64,000 bases of DNA from an uncultured Rikenellaceae bacterium (lineage in GTDB: Bacteria > Bacteroidota > Bacteroidia > Bacteroidales > Rikenellaceae), in NCBI GenBank assembly GCA_946486375.1, contig CAMLTW010000009.1:32175-96174 (forward strand). The letters are read 5' to 3'. The translations under genes and the position numbers were made by a program. This document shows positions 9,104 to 17,130 of the stretch, one piece after another. Each line of letters starts with the position of its first letter. The first letter of the stretch is position 1. Below the pieces are notes generated by a model. It was not told the origin of the DNA and did not search any database. It saw only the letters and a program-made list of their open reading frames with translations.

Positions 9104-11521
9104 ATGAAAAAATTTTACGTATGGATTTGGCTGTCGGCAGCGGTGATGATGGTGCAGGCGGCGGGGGCGGCTCCGGCCAACCGGGTGCGGGGAGCGGTAG
9201 AGGATGAAAAAGGGGAAGCGCTGCCCTACTGCAACGTGATGTTCGCTTCCGCCCGCGATACGCTCCAGGTGATCGGAGACATCTCCGATGCGGGAGGACG
9301 GTTCGATATCGCGGTGCCTTCGGGAGAATACATCATGACCGTAAGCATGTTGGGATATTCCTCCCACCGGCGACCCGTACGCGTGGAAGGAACGCTGGAT
9401 GCGGGAGTGATCCGCCTGCGGCAGACGGCCGTGGAAATCGGCGCTGCGACGGTTCGCGCCGACATGATCCGCCGCCGGGCGGACGGCTACCTGTTCACGC
9501 CCGGAAACAGTTCCATCGTCACCGGCCGGACTTCGCTCGAGCTGTTGAAGCTGGCGCCGGGGGTGTGGATCGACGACAGGAACGGGATCACGATCAACGG
9601 AAAAACCGGCACGAAGGTGATGGTCAACGACCGGCTGTTGAAATTTTCGGGCGATGAATTGAGCAACTACCTGGAAAACCTGAATGCGGAGGATATCAAG
9701 AGCGTGGAAGTGGTGCCCGATCCCGGAGCCAAATACGATGCGGACGCCTCGGGGGGCATCCTGAAGATCACCCTCAAGCGCTCTTCCGTGGCCGGTTTGC
9801 AGGGGTCGGTCGGATTCCGCACCACGCTGGTGGAAAACAACAATCCCCGCGACCTGCGTCCGAACGTCAATCTGGATTTCCGCAAGAACCGGCTGAGCCT
9901 GTACACCAGTTTCTCCTACCGGGAGAGCAACTATACGGAAACGGACTGGGAAGACACCCGATATCACAACGAAGAACAACGGGTAATCAACAACGACATG
10001 GTACTGAAATCCGGCGACCGGGATTATTTCGGACGGCTGGGCCTGATGTACGAGCTGACCGACCGGCAGAGCATCGGAGTGGACGCCGATTATTCCCACT
10101 CGCGTTCCAAAGGCAACGGAATCATGCAGGGGGATATCCGAACGACCCTCGGCCATTCCACAGCATTCAGCGATTATCGCTCCCGCGACACGACGGATCG
10201 GTGGAACGTTTCGATGAACTACCGGGTGAAATTCGACTCGCTGGGCTCCTCGCTGATCCTGATGGCCGACTACATGCGTTACGATGCTCCTTCCACGCAG
10301 CTCAACTATTCGTCGGAAACGCCCGACGAGGGGCAAACTTCCGCCACCAACCGCTACACGGGACGGCGGCGGGGCACGGACAACTATTCCGTGCGGGCCG
10401 ACTACACCAAATTCTTCAAAAACGGGATGCAGCTGGAAGCAGGGATGAAATACGCCTACACCGATATGGAAACCGACCTGCACTATGCGGACGAAACGGG
10501 CGGCGCATGGGTGCCGGACGAAGCATCCAACGACCATTATCTTTACCGGGAAGGGGTGCTGGCCGGATACGCCAACTGGCGGGCGACGCTGGGACCACTG
10601 AGCCTCACCGCCGGGCTTCGGGTGGAAAACACCGATCTGCGGCCCTACTCCTACGTCAACCCGGACGAGAGCCGCAACCAGAACTACACCGACTTTTTCC
10701 CCACCGCCACGCTGGCCGTTTTCTTCAACCGGGAAAAGGGGCACCTGCTTTCGGCCGGTTACAACCGGCGCATCCGCCGACCGGGATTCAACAACCTGAA
10801 TCCCTTCCGCATCCAGCTGAACAACTATACCTATATAGTAGGGAATCCCGACCTGAAACCCTCCTACTCGGACAATTACACGCTGACCGGGGTGATCGCC
10901 AACGTTTATTCGATCACGGCCGGATATCAGATCCAGAAAGGAGCCGTATCTCAACTGGTAAAAACCGATCCGAACGATCCGAACATCCTGATCTACCAGC
11001 ATTCCAACATCGACAAGATCACCTCGGCGTACATAGCGTTTAGCGGAGCGGTCAATCCGTTCAAATGGTGGCGCATGGGGCTGGATGCCAACTGGTCGTA
11101 CAACAAGAACAAGCTGAGCAACCAGAACCTGAACGGGGGAACGTTCCAGGGACGGGTAAACAACCTGTTCACGATGCCGAAAAAATGGAGCGCGGAGGTC
11201 AACTATTACTACAGATCAAGCGTCTACCAGGGCACGATGAAAGTCGGTTCGTACGACCAGCTGAATCTGAACCTGAAAAAAACGTTCGGAAAGAATAAAT
11301 TTACGGCTTCGCTCTGGGTGAACGACGTGCTGGACGACGGAGGCACCGTGTTCCATGCCACGATCCACGAACCGGGCCAATTCGACAAGACCCTGAGAGC
11401 CCGGAACACGAGCGGAGCGACCCGGACGTTCGGCCTTGCCCTGCGCTACAACTTCAAGGCCGGAAAGGACGTGAAAGTGAACAAGGTGAAAGCCGGAAAC
11501 GAAGAAGAACGCTCCCGCTGA
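9104..11521 (+). CDS. Outer-membrane beta-barrel protein, TonB-receptor-like
   Basis: An 805-residue outer-membrane protein. It has a signal peptide (MKKFYVWIWLSAAVMM to about residue 25), a CarboxypepD_reg-like beta-sandwich (residues 28-110, VRGAVEDEKGEALPYCNVMF), a plug-like segment ending KSVEVVPDPGAKYDADASGG, and then a large OMP_b-brl_3 type barrel ending with an aromatic-rich strand (LALRYNFKAG). This architecture is common in Bacteroidetes for TonB-dependent receptors of unknown ligand. No SusD partner or extracytoplasmic-function sigma factor is adjacent, so it is probably not a polysaccharide-utilization locus. The ATG at 9104 begins the signal peptide and is preferred to a TTG 18 bases upstream. 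It ends in a strong terminator. Confidence 0.88.
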   Translation: MKKFYVWIWLSAAVMMVQAAGAAPANRVRGAVEDEKGEALPYCNVMFASARDTLQVIGDISDAGGRFDIAVPSGEYIMTVSMLGYSSHRRPVRVEGTLDAGVIRLRQTAVEIGAATVRADMIRRRADGYLFTPGNSSIVTGRTSLELLKLAPGVWIDDRNGITINGKTGTKVMVNDRLLKFSGDELSNYLENLNAEDIKSVEVVPDPGAKYDADASGGILKITLKRSSVAGLQGSVGFRTTLVENNNPRDLRPNVNLDFRKNRLSLYTSFSYRESNYTETDWEDTRYHNEEQRVINNDMVLKSGDRDYFGRLGLMYELTDRQSIGVDADYSHSRSKGNGIMQGDIRTTLGHSTAFSDYRSRDTTDRWNVSMNYRVKFDSLGSSLILMADYMRYDAPSTQLNYSSETPDEGQTSATNRYTGRRRGTDNYSVRADYTKFFKNGMQLEAGMKYAYTDMETDLHYADETGGAWVPDEASNDHYLYREGVLAGYANWRATLGPLSLTAGLRVENTDLRPYSYVNPDESRNQNYTDFFPTATLAVFFNREKGHLLSAGYNRRIRRPGFNNLNPFRIQLNNYTYIVGNPDLKPSYSDNYTLTGVIANVYSITAGYQIQKGAVSQLVKTDPNDPNILIYQHSNIDKITSAYIAFSGAVNPFKWWRMGLDANWSYNKNKLSNQNLNGGTFQGRVNNLFTMPKKWSAEVNYYYRSSVYQGTMKVGSYDQLNLNLKKTFGKNKFTASLWVNDVLDDGGTVFHATIHEPGQFDKTLRARNTSGATRTFGLALRYNFKAGKDVKVNKVKAGNEEERSR

Positions 11522-11568
11522 CCCACCGGCGGAGCGCCGGACGGAGAAACCGGTTTTCCGTCCGAACC

Positions 11569-11606
11569 AAGCGGGCATCCTTTTGAGAGGATGCCCGCTT
11601 TTTTAT
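11569..11606 (+). terminator. Rho-independent terminator of the receptor gene
   Basis: A perfect 12-bp stem (AAGCGGGCATCC and its complement at 11589-11600) with an 8-base loop is followed by TTTTAT. It lies 48 bases after the receptor stop codon. Confidence 0.93.
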
Positions 11607-11730
11607 CGAGGTTTTGGGAAGTCCATCCTGCCCGATGCCGGGTCGGAACGGCGAAACGGAATTTCGCTGCTACGGTTTTGCAACACTTGTACGTTGAAAC
11701 GGAAAAACGAACATGCTCCGCCGCCCCTAA

Positions 11731-12354
11731 TCACATAGCATAGTACTCCCGGAAGAAATCCGCCAGCCGCCTCAAAAATTCCCCGGTCGTCCACCGCTCC
11801 GGCAAATGATCGGCGATGTTCGTCACCGGACTGGACACCGAAGCCACCCTCCGTCCCCGCCGGGAAGCGTCTCCCCGCAACACGCGCCGCAGCATCGCCA
11901 GGTCGGTGTCGTAGAGCAGCGTTCCGTGGAACAACTGCCGGTCCCGCGTGACGTGGGCCGCCGTGCCGGAAATCTTCCGTCCTTCCAGCAAAAGTTCCCG
12001 CCGGCTCCCGACCTCGACCGACAGTCCGAAAGACGCCAGCGCCCGGACGACCGGCGTCAGGAAATCCCCGTCCAACACCGACACCTCTCCCCGGTTGAGC
12101 AAAAAGGAAAAATTGACGTTCCCCGGATCGTGGTAAACCGTTCCGCCGCCCGAAATCCGGCGCAGCACGGGGATTCCGTGCGCCCTGCAAAAACCGGTGT
12201 CGGCCTCCGCTTCCGGACACTGGTTGCGTCCCACGATCACCGACGGGCCGTTCACATACAGAAACAGAACGTCGTGGCGACGTTCTGTCAAAAGTCTTTC
12301 CTCCGCGCTCAAGTTGACCGCAGGGTCGAGTTCCGTGCTGACGATGATTTCCAT
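11731..12354 (-). CDS. lplA: Lipoate-protein ligase A family protein
   Basis: A 207-residue ligase expected to attach lipoate (via lipoyl-AMP) to lipoyl domains of 2-oxoacid dehydrogenase E2 proteins. It has the family motif RRISGGGTVYHDPGN, and the catalytic lysine region LEGRKISGTAAHVTRDRQL with LFHGTLLYDTD. The protein lacks the long C-terminal accessory domain of E. coli LplA, like other short ligases. The start at 12354 (MEIIVSTELD) begins the conserved part. It is the last gene of the minus-strand array that starts with a lipoyl E2 at 23849, 43 bases after the tandem aldolase, which suggests it serves that complex. Confidence 0.88.
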   Translation of the reverse strand: MEIIVSTELDPAVNLSAEERLLTERRHDVLFLYVNGPSVIVGRNQCPEAEADTGFCRAHGIPVLRRISGGGTVYHDPGNVNFSFLLNRGEVSVLDGDFLTPVVRALASFGLSVEVGSRRELLLEGRKISGTAAHVTRDRQLFHGTLLYDTDLAMLRRVLRGDASRRGRRVASVSSPVTNIADHLPERWTTGEFLRRLADFFREYYAM

Positions 12355-12397
12355 ACCCCGGAAACCGGGAGGCGTTCCCGCAGCCGGTTCCATACGC

Positions 12398-13699
12398 CTA
12401 CTTCACATGAAAAGCCACCCGCAAATCCTCGATCTGCTTGTCGTTGATCGGTTTCAGCTTTCCGATGGGAGCCGCCATGATCAGCGATTTGGCGCTGAAC
12501 TCGGCCACTTCCAGCTTGTCGAAGGTCTGAAGCAGCTTGTCGCCCGTCACGATGACCGAATCGTTGGCCACCAGCACCGCCGGCACCTTCGCGAACAGCT
12601 CGGCCACCTTCCCGCTCTCCTCGTACTGCATCCCGAACGGCAGCGTCGGCACATCCTGCAGGAAAATCCAGCTTTCCGGAATCGTCCGTACGTCGAACTT
12701 TACGCCCGACGTGCTGAACGCCATCAGGTTCGGCGACTGGGTCAGGATGATCGAGTTGATGTGCGGATTCATCTGGTAAATCTTCTGGTGCAGGGCCACC
12801 GAACGGCTCGGCACCTTCCCGGCTTCCACCATGCCGTCCTTCACCTGCACGATGTGTTCCGGCTCGATGTCCCACCGCGGCACATCGGGAGGCGTAATCA
12901 GGAAATCGTTCCCCCGCCACCGGACTGACACCGTTCCGTAGGTGCTGATCATCAGCCCCTGGTCGCAGGAACGGCGCACCATCTTCACGATTTCCGACCG
13001 GATGGCCCGTTCGTCCGACGGATAGGTCACGTCCATGAAATGCGGAAAGTCGGTCGGGAACGTCTTTTCAAAGGCCCCGATCTGCTGGTCGGTCAGGTAG
13101 GTCGGCTCGCCCAGCGTCTTGGCGTTGATGATCGTCCGGGCGCAGAATTCGAGCGTTTCGAACCGCTGGTAGGCGTCCATCATGTCGGTGCCGCAGAGCA
13201 CCACCCCGTGGTTTTCCATGATCACCGCCTTGTAGCTCGGATTCTTCCGGAACTCTTCGGCGATCTTCACGCCCAGTTCGGCGCTTCCCGGCACGTCGTA
13301 GGGGGCGAATCCCACCCGTCCGCAGACCCGGCGGGCCTGGGGAATGATGTTGGTGTCGGGCACCTGTCCCGTGATGCTGAACGACACGAGTGCCGGCGGA
13401 TGCGCATGGATCACCGCGGTCATTTCCGGTTTCATTTCGTAGATCGCCTTGTGGAAAGGCAGTTCCGACGAAGGTTTGTGGGGCCCTATGATCGTTCCGT
13501 CCTTCTTGACGCACATGATGTCGCGCGGGGTCAGCGACCCTTTGTCCACGGCGCTCGGCGTGATCCAGATGTCGCCGTTCTCGTCCCGGATGGAAAGGTT
13601 TCCGCCCGAGGTGGTCGTCATCCCGCTCCGATAGATACGTCCGATGATCACCGTCAGCTGTTCGGCCGGGTGCATGAACTTCGTATCCAACTGTTTCAT
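12398..13699 (-). CDS. Tandem class II aldolase/adducin-domain protein with degenerate second domain
   Basis: A 433-residue protein with two class II aldolase domains in series. Domain 1 (about 1-215) has the expected features: GGNLSIR near the N-terminus, SSELPFH with the catalytic-type Glu, VIHAHPP with the two metal His, and MENHGVVLCG with the third His. Domain 2 (about 225-433) keeps the fold (GTVSVRW, ITPPDVPRWD) but has ILTQSPN where HAHP should be, SRSVALH without the Glu, and VANDSVIVTG in place of NHG. It therefore probably cannot bind the catalytic metal. Enzymes of this fold cleave ketose phosphates retro-aldol. A strong AGGAGG lies just upstream of the ATG at 13699. It is part of the minus-strand array, 55 bases after the sorbose-phosphate reductase homologue. 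The substrate is unknown. Confidence 0.85.
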   Translation of the reverse strand: MKQLDTKFMHPAEQLTVIIGRIYRSGMTTTSGGNLSIRDENGDIWITPSAVDKGSLTPRDIMCVKKDGTIIGPHKPSSELPFHKAIYEMKPEMTAVIHAHPPALVSFSITGQVPDTNIIPQARRVCGRVGFAPYDVPGSAELGVKIAEEFRKNPSYKAVIMENHGVVLCGTDMMDAYQRFETLEFCARTIINAKTLGEPTYLTDQQIGAFEKTFPTDFPHFMDVTYPSDERAIRSEIVKMVRRSCDQGLMISTYGTVSVRWRGNDFLITPPDVPRWDIEPEHIVQVKDGMVEAGKVPSRSVALHQKIYQMNPHINSIILTQSPNLMAFSTSGVKFDVRTIPESWIFLQDVPTLPFGMQYEESGKVAELFAKVPAVLVANDSVIVTGDKLLQTFDKLEVAEFSAKSLIMAAPIGKLKPINDKQIEDLRVAFHVK

Positions 13700-13715
13700 C
13701 TTTTCCTCCTTTTTT

Positions 13716-13739
13716 CTGCGGCGCATCGATACGCCGCAG
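13716..13739 (-). other. Intercistronic hairpin before the tandem aldolase
   Basis: CTGCGGCG (13716-13723) pairs perfectly with CGCCGCAG (13732-13739). On the minus strand it is followed by an A-run and the AGGAGG of the aldolase, not by T-residues. It is therefore more like an mRNA-stabilising or processing hairpin than a terminator. Confidence 0.5.
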
Positions 13740-13754
13740 GGTTAAAATACTCCG

Positions 13755-15032
13755 TTACCGGAACCTGTCGGCGTTCCGAAGCAGGTACTCTTCCGCTTCG
13801 GGACTCCAAAGTCCTTTGTTCCGGCTGCAAATATCGCTAAGATTTTTGAAAACGGGGCACTTTTCCCCCAATTTTTCAAAATCGGCGATGGCCGTCAGCG
13901 GCATGTCGATGTGGGTATAGATGAGTTTCTTCCCGCCCGGTATCTTCGGCAGATTCAGCGTCGTCTCCGCCACGGCGTTGATTCCGCCGATGTGGGTCAC
14001 CAGCCCCGCCGGATCGAGCCCTTCGCCCATCAGCCGGATGGCTTCCTTCATGTCGTCCGTATTTCCGCCGCTGGTGCCCACCACGTGCGTAAAGGCGTAA
14101 TGCACGTTGTAGAAATTCAGCTTCGCGCTGAAATCGGGTTTGGAAGGCCCTGCGAAAAAGTTCAGGCAGCCGTCGAAAGCCAGGATCGCGTCGGCCTGTT
14201 CGACCACCGCAGCCACCGGAGCGAAAACGAACACGTCGTTGTAGCCCAGTCCTTCCGAAATCGCTTTCAGTTCATCCGTAGGATATTCCATGTTCCCGGT
14301 GTTGACGTACCGCAGATCGATGCCCCGACCGGCGGCGAACTCCGGCGTGTAGAGGCTCGCGGCCCGGTCGAGCCGGCTCTGGTCGATGTCGGTCACCACC
14401 AGCAGCGAAGGCTTCCGGTCGGGACGGTTCAGCACGTAGTTGATCGCCGCCAGCCCCATCGGCCCCACGGCGGCCAGCAGGGCCATCCGTCCTCCGTCCA
14501 CGATTTCGGGCAGATGGTGATAAGCCCCCGGACAGGTATGGTAATTGGCGTGCATCGCCCCGATCACGCAGGAAAGCGGTTCAGCCAGCGAAGCCGGATA
14601 GAATCCCGCGCCCGTGTACCGGAGCAGGCAGCCGCATTCCATCACCTCGTTCGGAATCACCACGTAGGTGGCATCCCCGCCGATGTAGCGATAGGAATAC
14701 CCCGGCGCACTCAGAATCCCCACCGGCCCGTGCTCGTAATTCATGGCCGGCTGGATGGAAAACTTGTCTCCCGGACGGAACTGTTCCTTCCACTTCTCGC
14801 CGACCTCCACGATCTCTCCGGCGAACTCGTGTCCGATGATGATCGGTTCCTGGGCGATGTTTTCCGGCACACGCTTATGTTCCGTTCCCTGGGCCGCCGC
14901 CTTGTGGGAGGACATGCAAATGCTGTCGCACACCACGCGGGCCAGGATTTCGTCCTTCCCGATCGGCGGCAGGTCGAATTCCTCCAGCCGGAGGTCGTTC
15001 GTGCCGTACAGTCTGACTGCTTTTGTTTTCAT
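13755..15032 (-). CDS. Zinc-type alcohol dehydrogenase, L-sorbose-1-phosphate reductase-like
   Basis: A 425-residue medium-chain zinc dehydrogenase. The catalytic-zinc region shows CDSICMSSHK (Cys) and IIGHEFAGEIVEVG (His-Glu). The usual four-cysteine structural zinc loop is absent, and there is a nucleotide-binding stretch AAVGPMGLAAINYV. The length (well above the usual 340-360), the odd N-terminal metal region and the C-terminal extension resemble SorE-type L-sorbose-1-phosphate reductase, which interconverts L-sorbose 1-phosphate and glucitol 6-phosphate. This is a family resemblance from memory, not a search result. It lies between two aldolase-domain genes and after an SDR that resembles glucitol-6-phosphate dehydrogenase, which fits hexitol or ketose phosphate chemistry. 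Confidence 0.75.
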   Translation of the reverse strand: MKTKAVRLYGTNDLRLEEFDLPPIGKDEILARVVCDSICMSSHKAAAQGTEHKRVPENIAQEPIIIGHEFAGEIVEVGEKWKEQFRPGDKFSIQPAMNYEHGPVGILSAPGYSYRYIGGDATYVVIPNEVMECGCLLRYTGAGFYPASLAEPLSCVIGAMHANYHTCPGAYHHLPEIVDGGRMALLAAVGPMGLAAINYVLNRPDRKPSLLVVTDIDQSRLDRAASLYTPEFAAGRGIDLRYVNTGNMEYPTDELKAISEGLGYNDVFVFAPVAAVVEQADAILAFDGCLNFFAGPSKPDFSAKLNFYNVHYAFTHVVGTSGGNTDDMKEAIRLMGEGLDPAGLVTHIGGINAVAETTLNLPKIPGGKKLIYTHIDMPLTAIADFEKLGEKCPVFKNLSDICSRNKGLWSPEAEEYLLRNADRFR

Positions 15033-15129
15033 CGGTATCTTTTTTAATCGTTTTTTCCTGTCTCTTCATACAATTCCGGAAAGGACATAAAAGGCCCATG
15101 CCCTTCATATCCCGCCCTCCCCGTGCCCC

Positions 15130-17109
15130 TCAGCTCAGCATCACCTGTCCGCCGGTCACCGGCAGCGCCTGCCCGGTTTCGCAGGTCTGTTCCACCAGGT
15201 AGAGCACGGCCCGGGTCACGTCTTCCGGACGGCATCCCTTGCCCATCGGCACCTGCGCCATGTAGTAGGCCCGTACGTCCTCCACCGTCTTCGCTCCCGG
15301 CACCTTCCCGGCCTTGAGGTACTGCACGAACAATCCGTTTTCCGGATCCGACCAGAGCGGCCCTTCGTAGAAATTCCCCGGACACACCGAATTGACCTTG
15401 ATCCGGTAGGGCGCCAGTTCGAGCGCAAAGGACTGCGTCAGCCCGATGCCCCCGAACTTTCCGCCGGCATAGGCGAAGTTCGCCTTGCTTCCCCGCAGGC
15501 CCGACTTGGAATTGATCTGCACGATGTCCCCGTAATTCCACGGTGCATACTGGTTCTGCAGCTTCATCACGGGTGCCACGGCTTTGGCACAATAAAAATA
15601 GGCGTTATAGTTGATCCGGGTGACGAAATCGAAATTTTCGGGGGTCATCGCGTCCAGCCCTCCGGCCCGCAGCACTCCCGCGTTGCTGATGAAAACATCA
15701 ATGCCCCCGAATTCCATCGCCGCCGCCCGCATCAGGCCGTCCAGACTGGCCGTATCCGACACGTCCGTCCGCACGAAAACGGCCCGGTTTTTCCCGGCCA
15801 TCGCATTGAGGCTTTCCGCCGTCCGCATCCCCGCGGATTCGTTCAGGTCGGCTACCACGATGTTCGCGCCCTCCCGCACCAGACACCGGGCGATTCCCTC
15901 GCCGAATCCCTGCGCCGCGCCCGTAATCACCACGTTTTTGTTTTCCAGCCGTCCGGATCGCCCTCCGGCGCTCACCTTCCGGCGGTAATTTTCCACTTCC
16001 CAGTTGTCGATGAAGTCGATCTGTCGTTGCGTCATGGGGTGTTCCCCGCCGAACGACCGCGCCAGCCAGGCGATCTTCATCATGTCCTCATAGACATCGA
16101 GTATGATTTCGCACTGCGCCGCATGGTCTCCCGCGGCCACCAGCCCGATTCCCGGCATCAGGAGCACTTTCGGCCCGTAACCGTATTTTTCCCGGAACGC
16201 CTTCAGTTCCTGCGCCAGCGCATCCGGCACCGTGCAGGCCTCCGCCTTCGGGAACAGGTAGCCCGATTTGCAATACACGATGATGTCCGGCGTAAACGGA
16301 CGTCCGATCCCCGCCAGCCGTTCCGGCTCGGCCAAAAAATGCGCGATCAGGGCATTATGCCGCACCTTCAGCACCTTCAACGCCCCTTCCTCCGACAGCA
16401 TCATCCGCACGGCAGGCAACACCTCCAGCGCCCGCCGTTCCCGTTCCGCCGGATCGTCCTCCGCATCCGCTCCTTCGGGCAGCGGATTTTCCACCGCCTT
16501 TCCGATCGTCTCCAGCACCCGGTCGTAAACCGCCCGCACCCGCTCCGGCGTTTCCGCTCCCACGAAAATCCCGTGGTTCTGCAACAGGATGACTTCCGGC
16601 TCCCGGCCGCCCGTCCGGGCCTTGTATTCCCCGATCCGCCGTTCCACTTCCTTGAACAGGATGTAGCCCGGATCGATGTACGGGATGTAAAGCGCCTCCT
16701 CTCCGAACAGTTCGGCGGTTTTGGCTTCCGCGTCCCGGCTGCACATCAGGGCGTTGACCAGCGTCGGATGCAGGTGCACCACATAAGACGCAGCGAGCGC
16801 ATTGTGCAGCGAAGTTTCCACGGACGGACGCCGGTCTTTGGTCAGGCAGGCCGCCGCCAGGTCGTTCTTGACCTCCTCTTCCCGCGCCGCCGGATCGTCG
16901 CTGTAAGTCTTCGTGGAGATCAGGTTCAGCTTCGCCCGGTCGAGCACGGCGAATCCTTCCTCGCCGATGGTCGCCAGCGCGTGTCCGCTCGCCTTCACCC
17001 ACAGTTTTTCCCCGTTCTTATAGGAAGTGTTCCCTCCTCCCGCAATCACATACCGGCTGTCCCGTCCGTAGGATTGCGAAATTTCGATCAGTCGCTGTAT
17101 TTCTTTCAT
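15130..17109 (-). CDS. Bifunctional class II aldolase / short-chain dehydrogenase (SrlD-like SDR half)
   Basis: A 659-residue fusion. Residues 1-380 are a class II aldolase domain: GGGNTSYK, VVHLHPTLVNAL with two metal His, LLQNHGIFVG with the third, and MPGIGLVAAG. Residues 390-659 are an SDR with TGAAQGFGEGIA and SNAG, plus catalytic YAGGK. The SDR block INSKSGLRGSKANFAY, then KFGGIGLTQSFALELA and the C-terminal GQALPVTGGQVM closely match what I remember of sorbitol-6-phosphate 2-dehydrogenase SrlD. The overall architecture is that of rhamnulose-1-phosphate aldolase/dehydrogenase fusions. No rhamnose kinase or isomerase lies nearby, so rhamnose is not implied. It follows the PHP gene after 21 bases, so they are probably co-transcribed. 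Confidence 0.85.
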   Translation of the reverse strand: MKEIQRLIEISQSYGRDSRYVIAGGGNTSYKNGEKLWVKASGHALATIGEEGFAVLDRAKLNLISTKTYSDDPAAREEEVKNDLAAACLTKDRRPSVETSLHNALAASYVVHLHPTLVNALMCSRDAEAKTAELFGEEALYIPYIDPGYILFKEVERRIGEYKARTGGREPEVILLQNHGIFVGAETPERVRAVYDRVLETIGKAVENPLPEGADAEDDPAERERRALEVLPAVRMMLSEEGALKVLKVRHNALIAHFLAEPERLAGIGRPFTPDIIVYCKSGYLFPKAEACTVPDALAQELKAFREKYGYGPKVLLMPGIGLVAAGDHAAQCEIILDVYEDMMKIAWLARSFGGEHPMTQRQIDFIDNWEVENYRRKVSAGGRSGRLENKNVVITGAAQGFGEGIARCLVREGANIVVADLNESAGMRTAESLNAMAGKNRAVFVRTDVSDTASLDGLMRAAAMEFGGIDVFISNAGVLRAGGLDAMTPENFDFVTRINYNAYFYCAKAVAPVMKLQNQYAPWNYGDIVQINSKSGLRGSKANFAYAGGKFGGIGLTQSFALELAPYRIKVNSVCPGNFYEGPLWSDPENGLFVQYLKAGKVPGAKTVEDVRAYYMAQVPMGKGCRPEDVTRAVLYLVEQTCETGQALPVTGGQVMLS

Positions 17110-17130
17110 CTTGTTCCGTTTCTGAATGGT

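Noticed and set aside
9056..11002. Minus-strand open frame opposite the outer-membrane receptor.
   Set aside because: No start signal or domain; the receptor on the plus strand has signal peptide, CarboxypepD-like domain, barrel and terminator.
15130..17109. Assignment of the aldolase/SDR fusion to rhamnose catabolism.
   Set aside because: No rhamnulokinase, isomerase, mutarotase or rhamnose regulator is nearby, and the SDR half looks more like sorbitol-6-phosphate dehydrogenase; left open instead.
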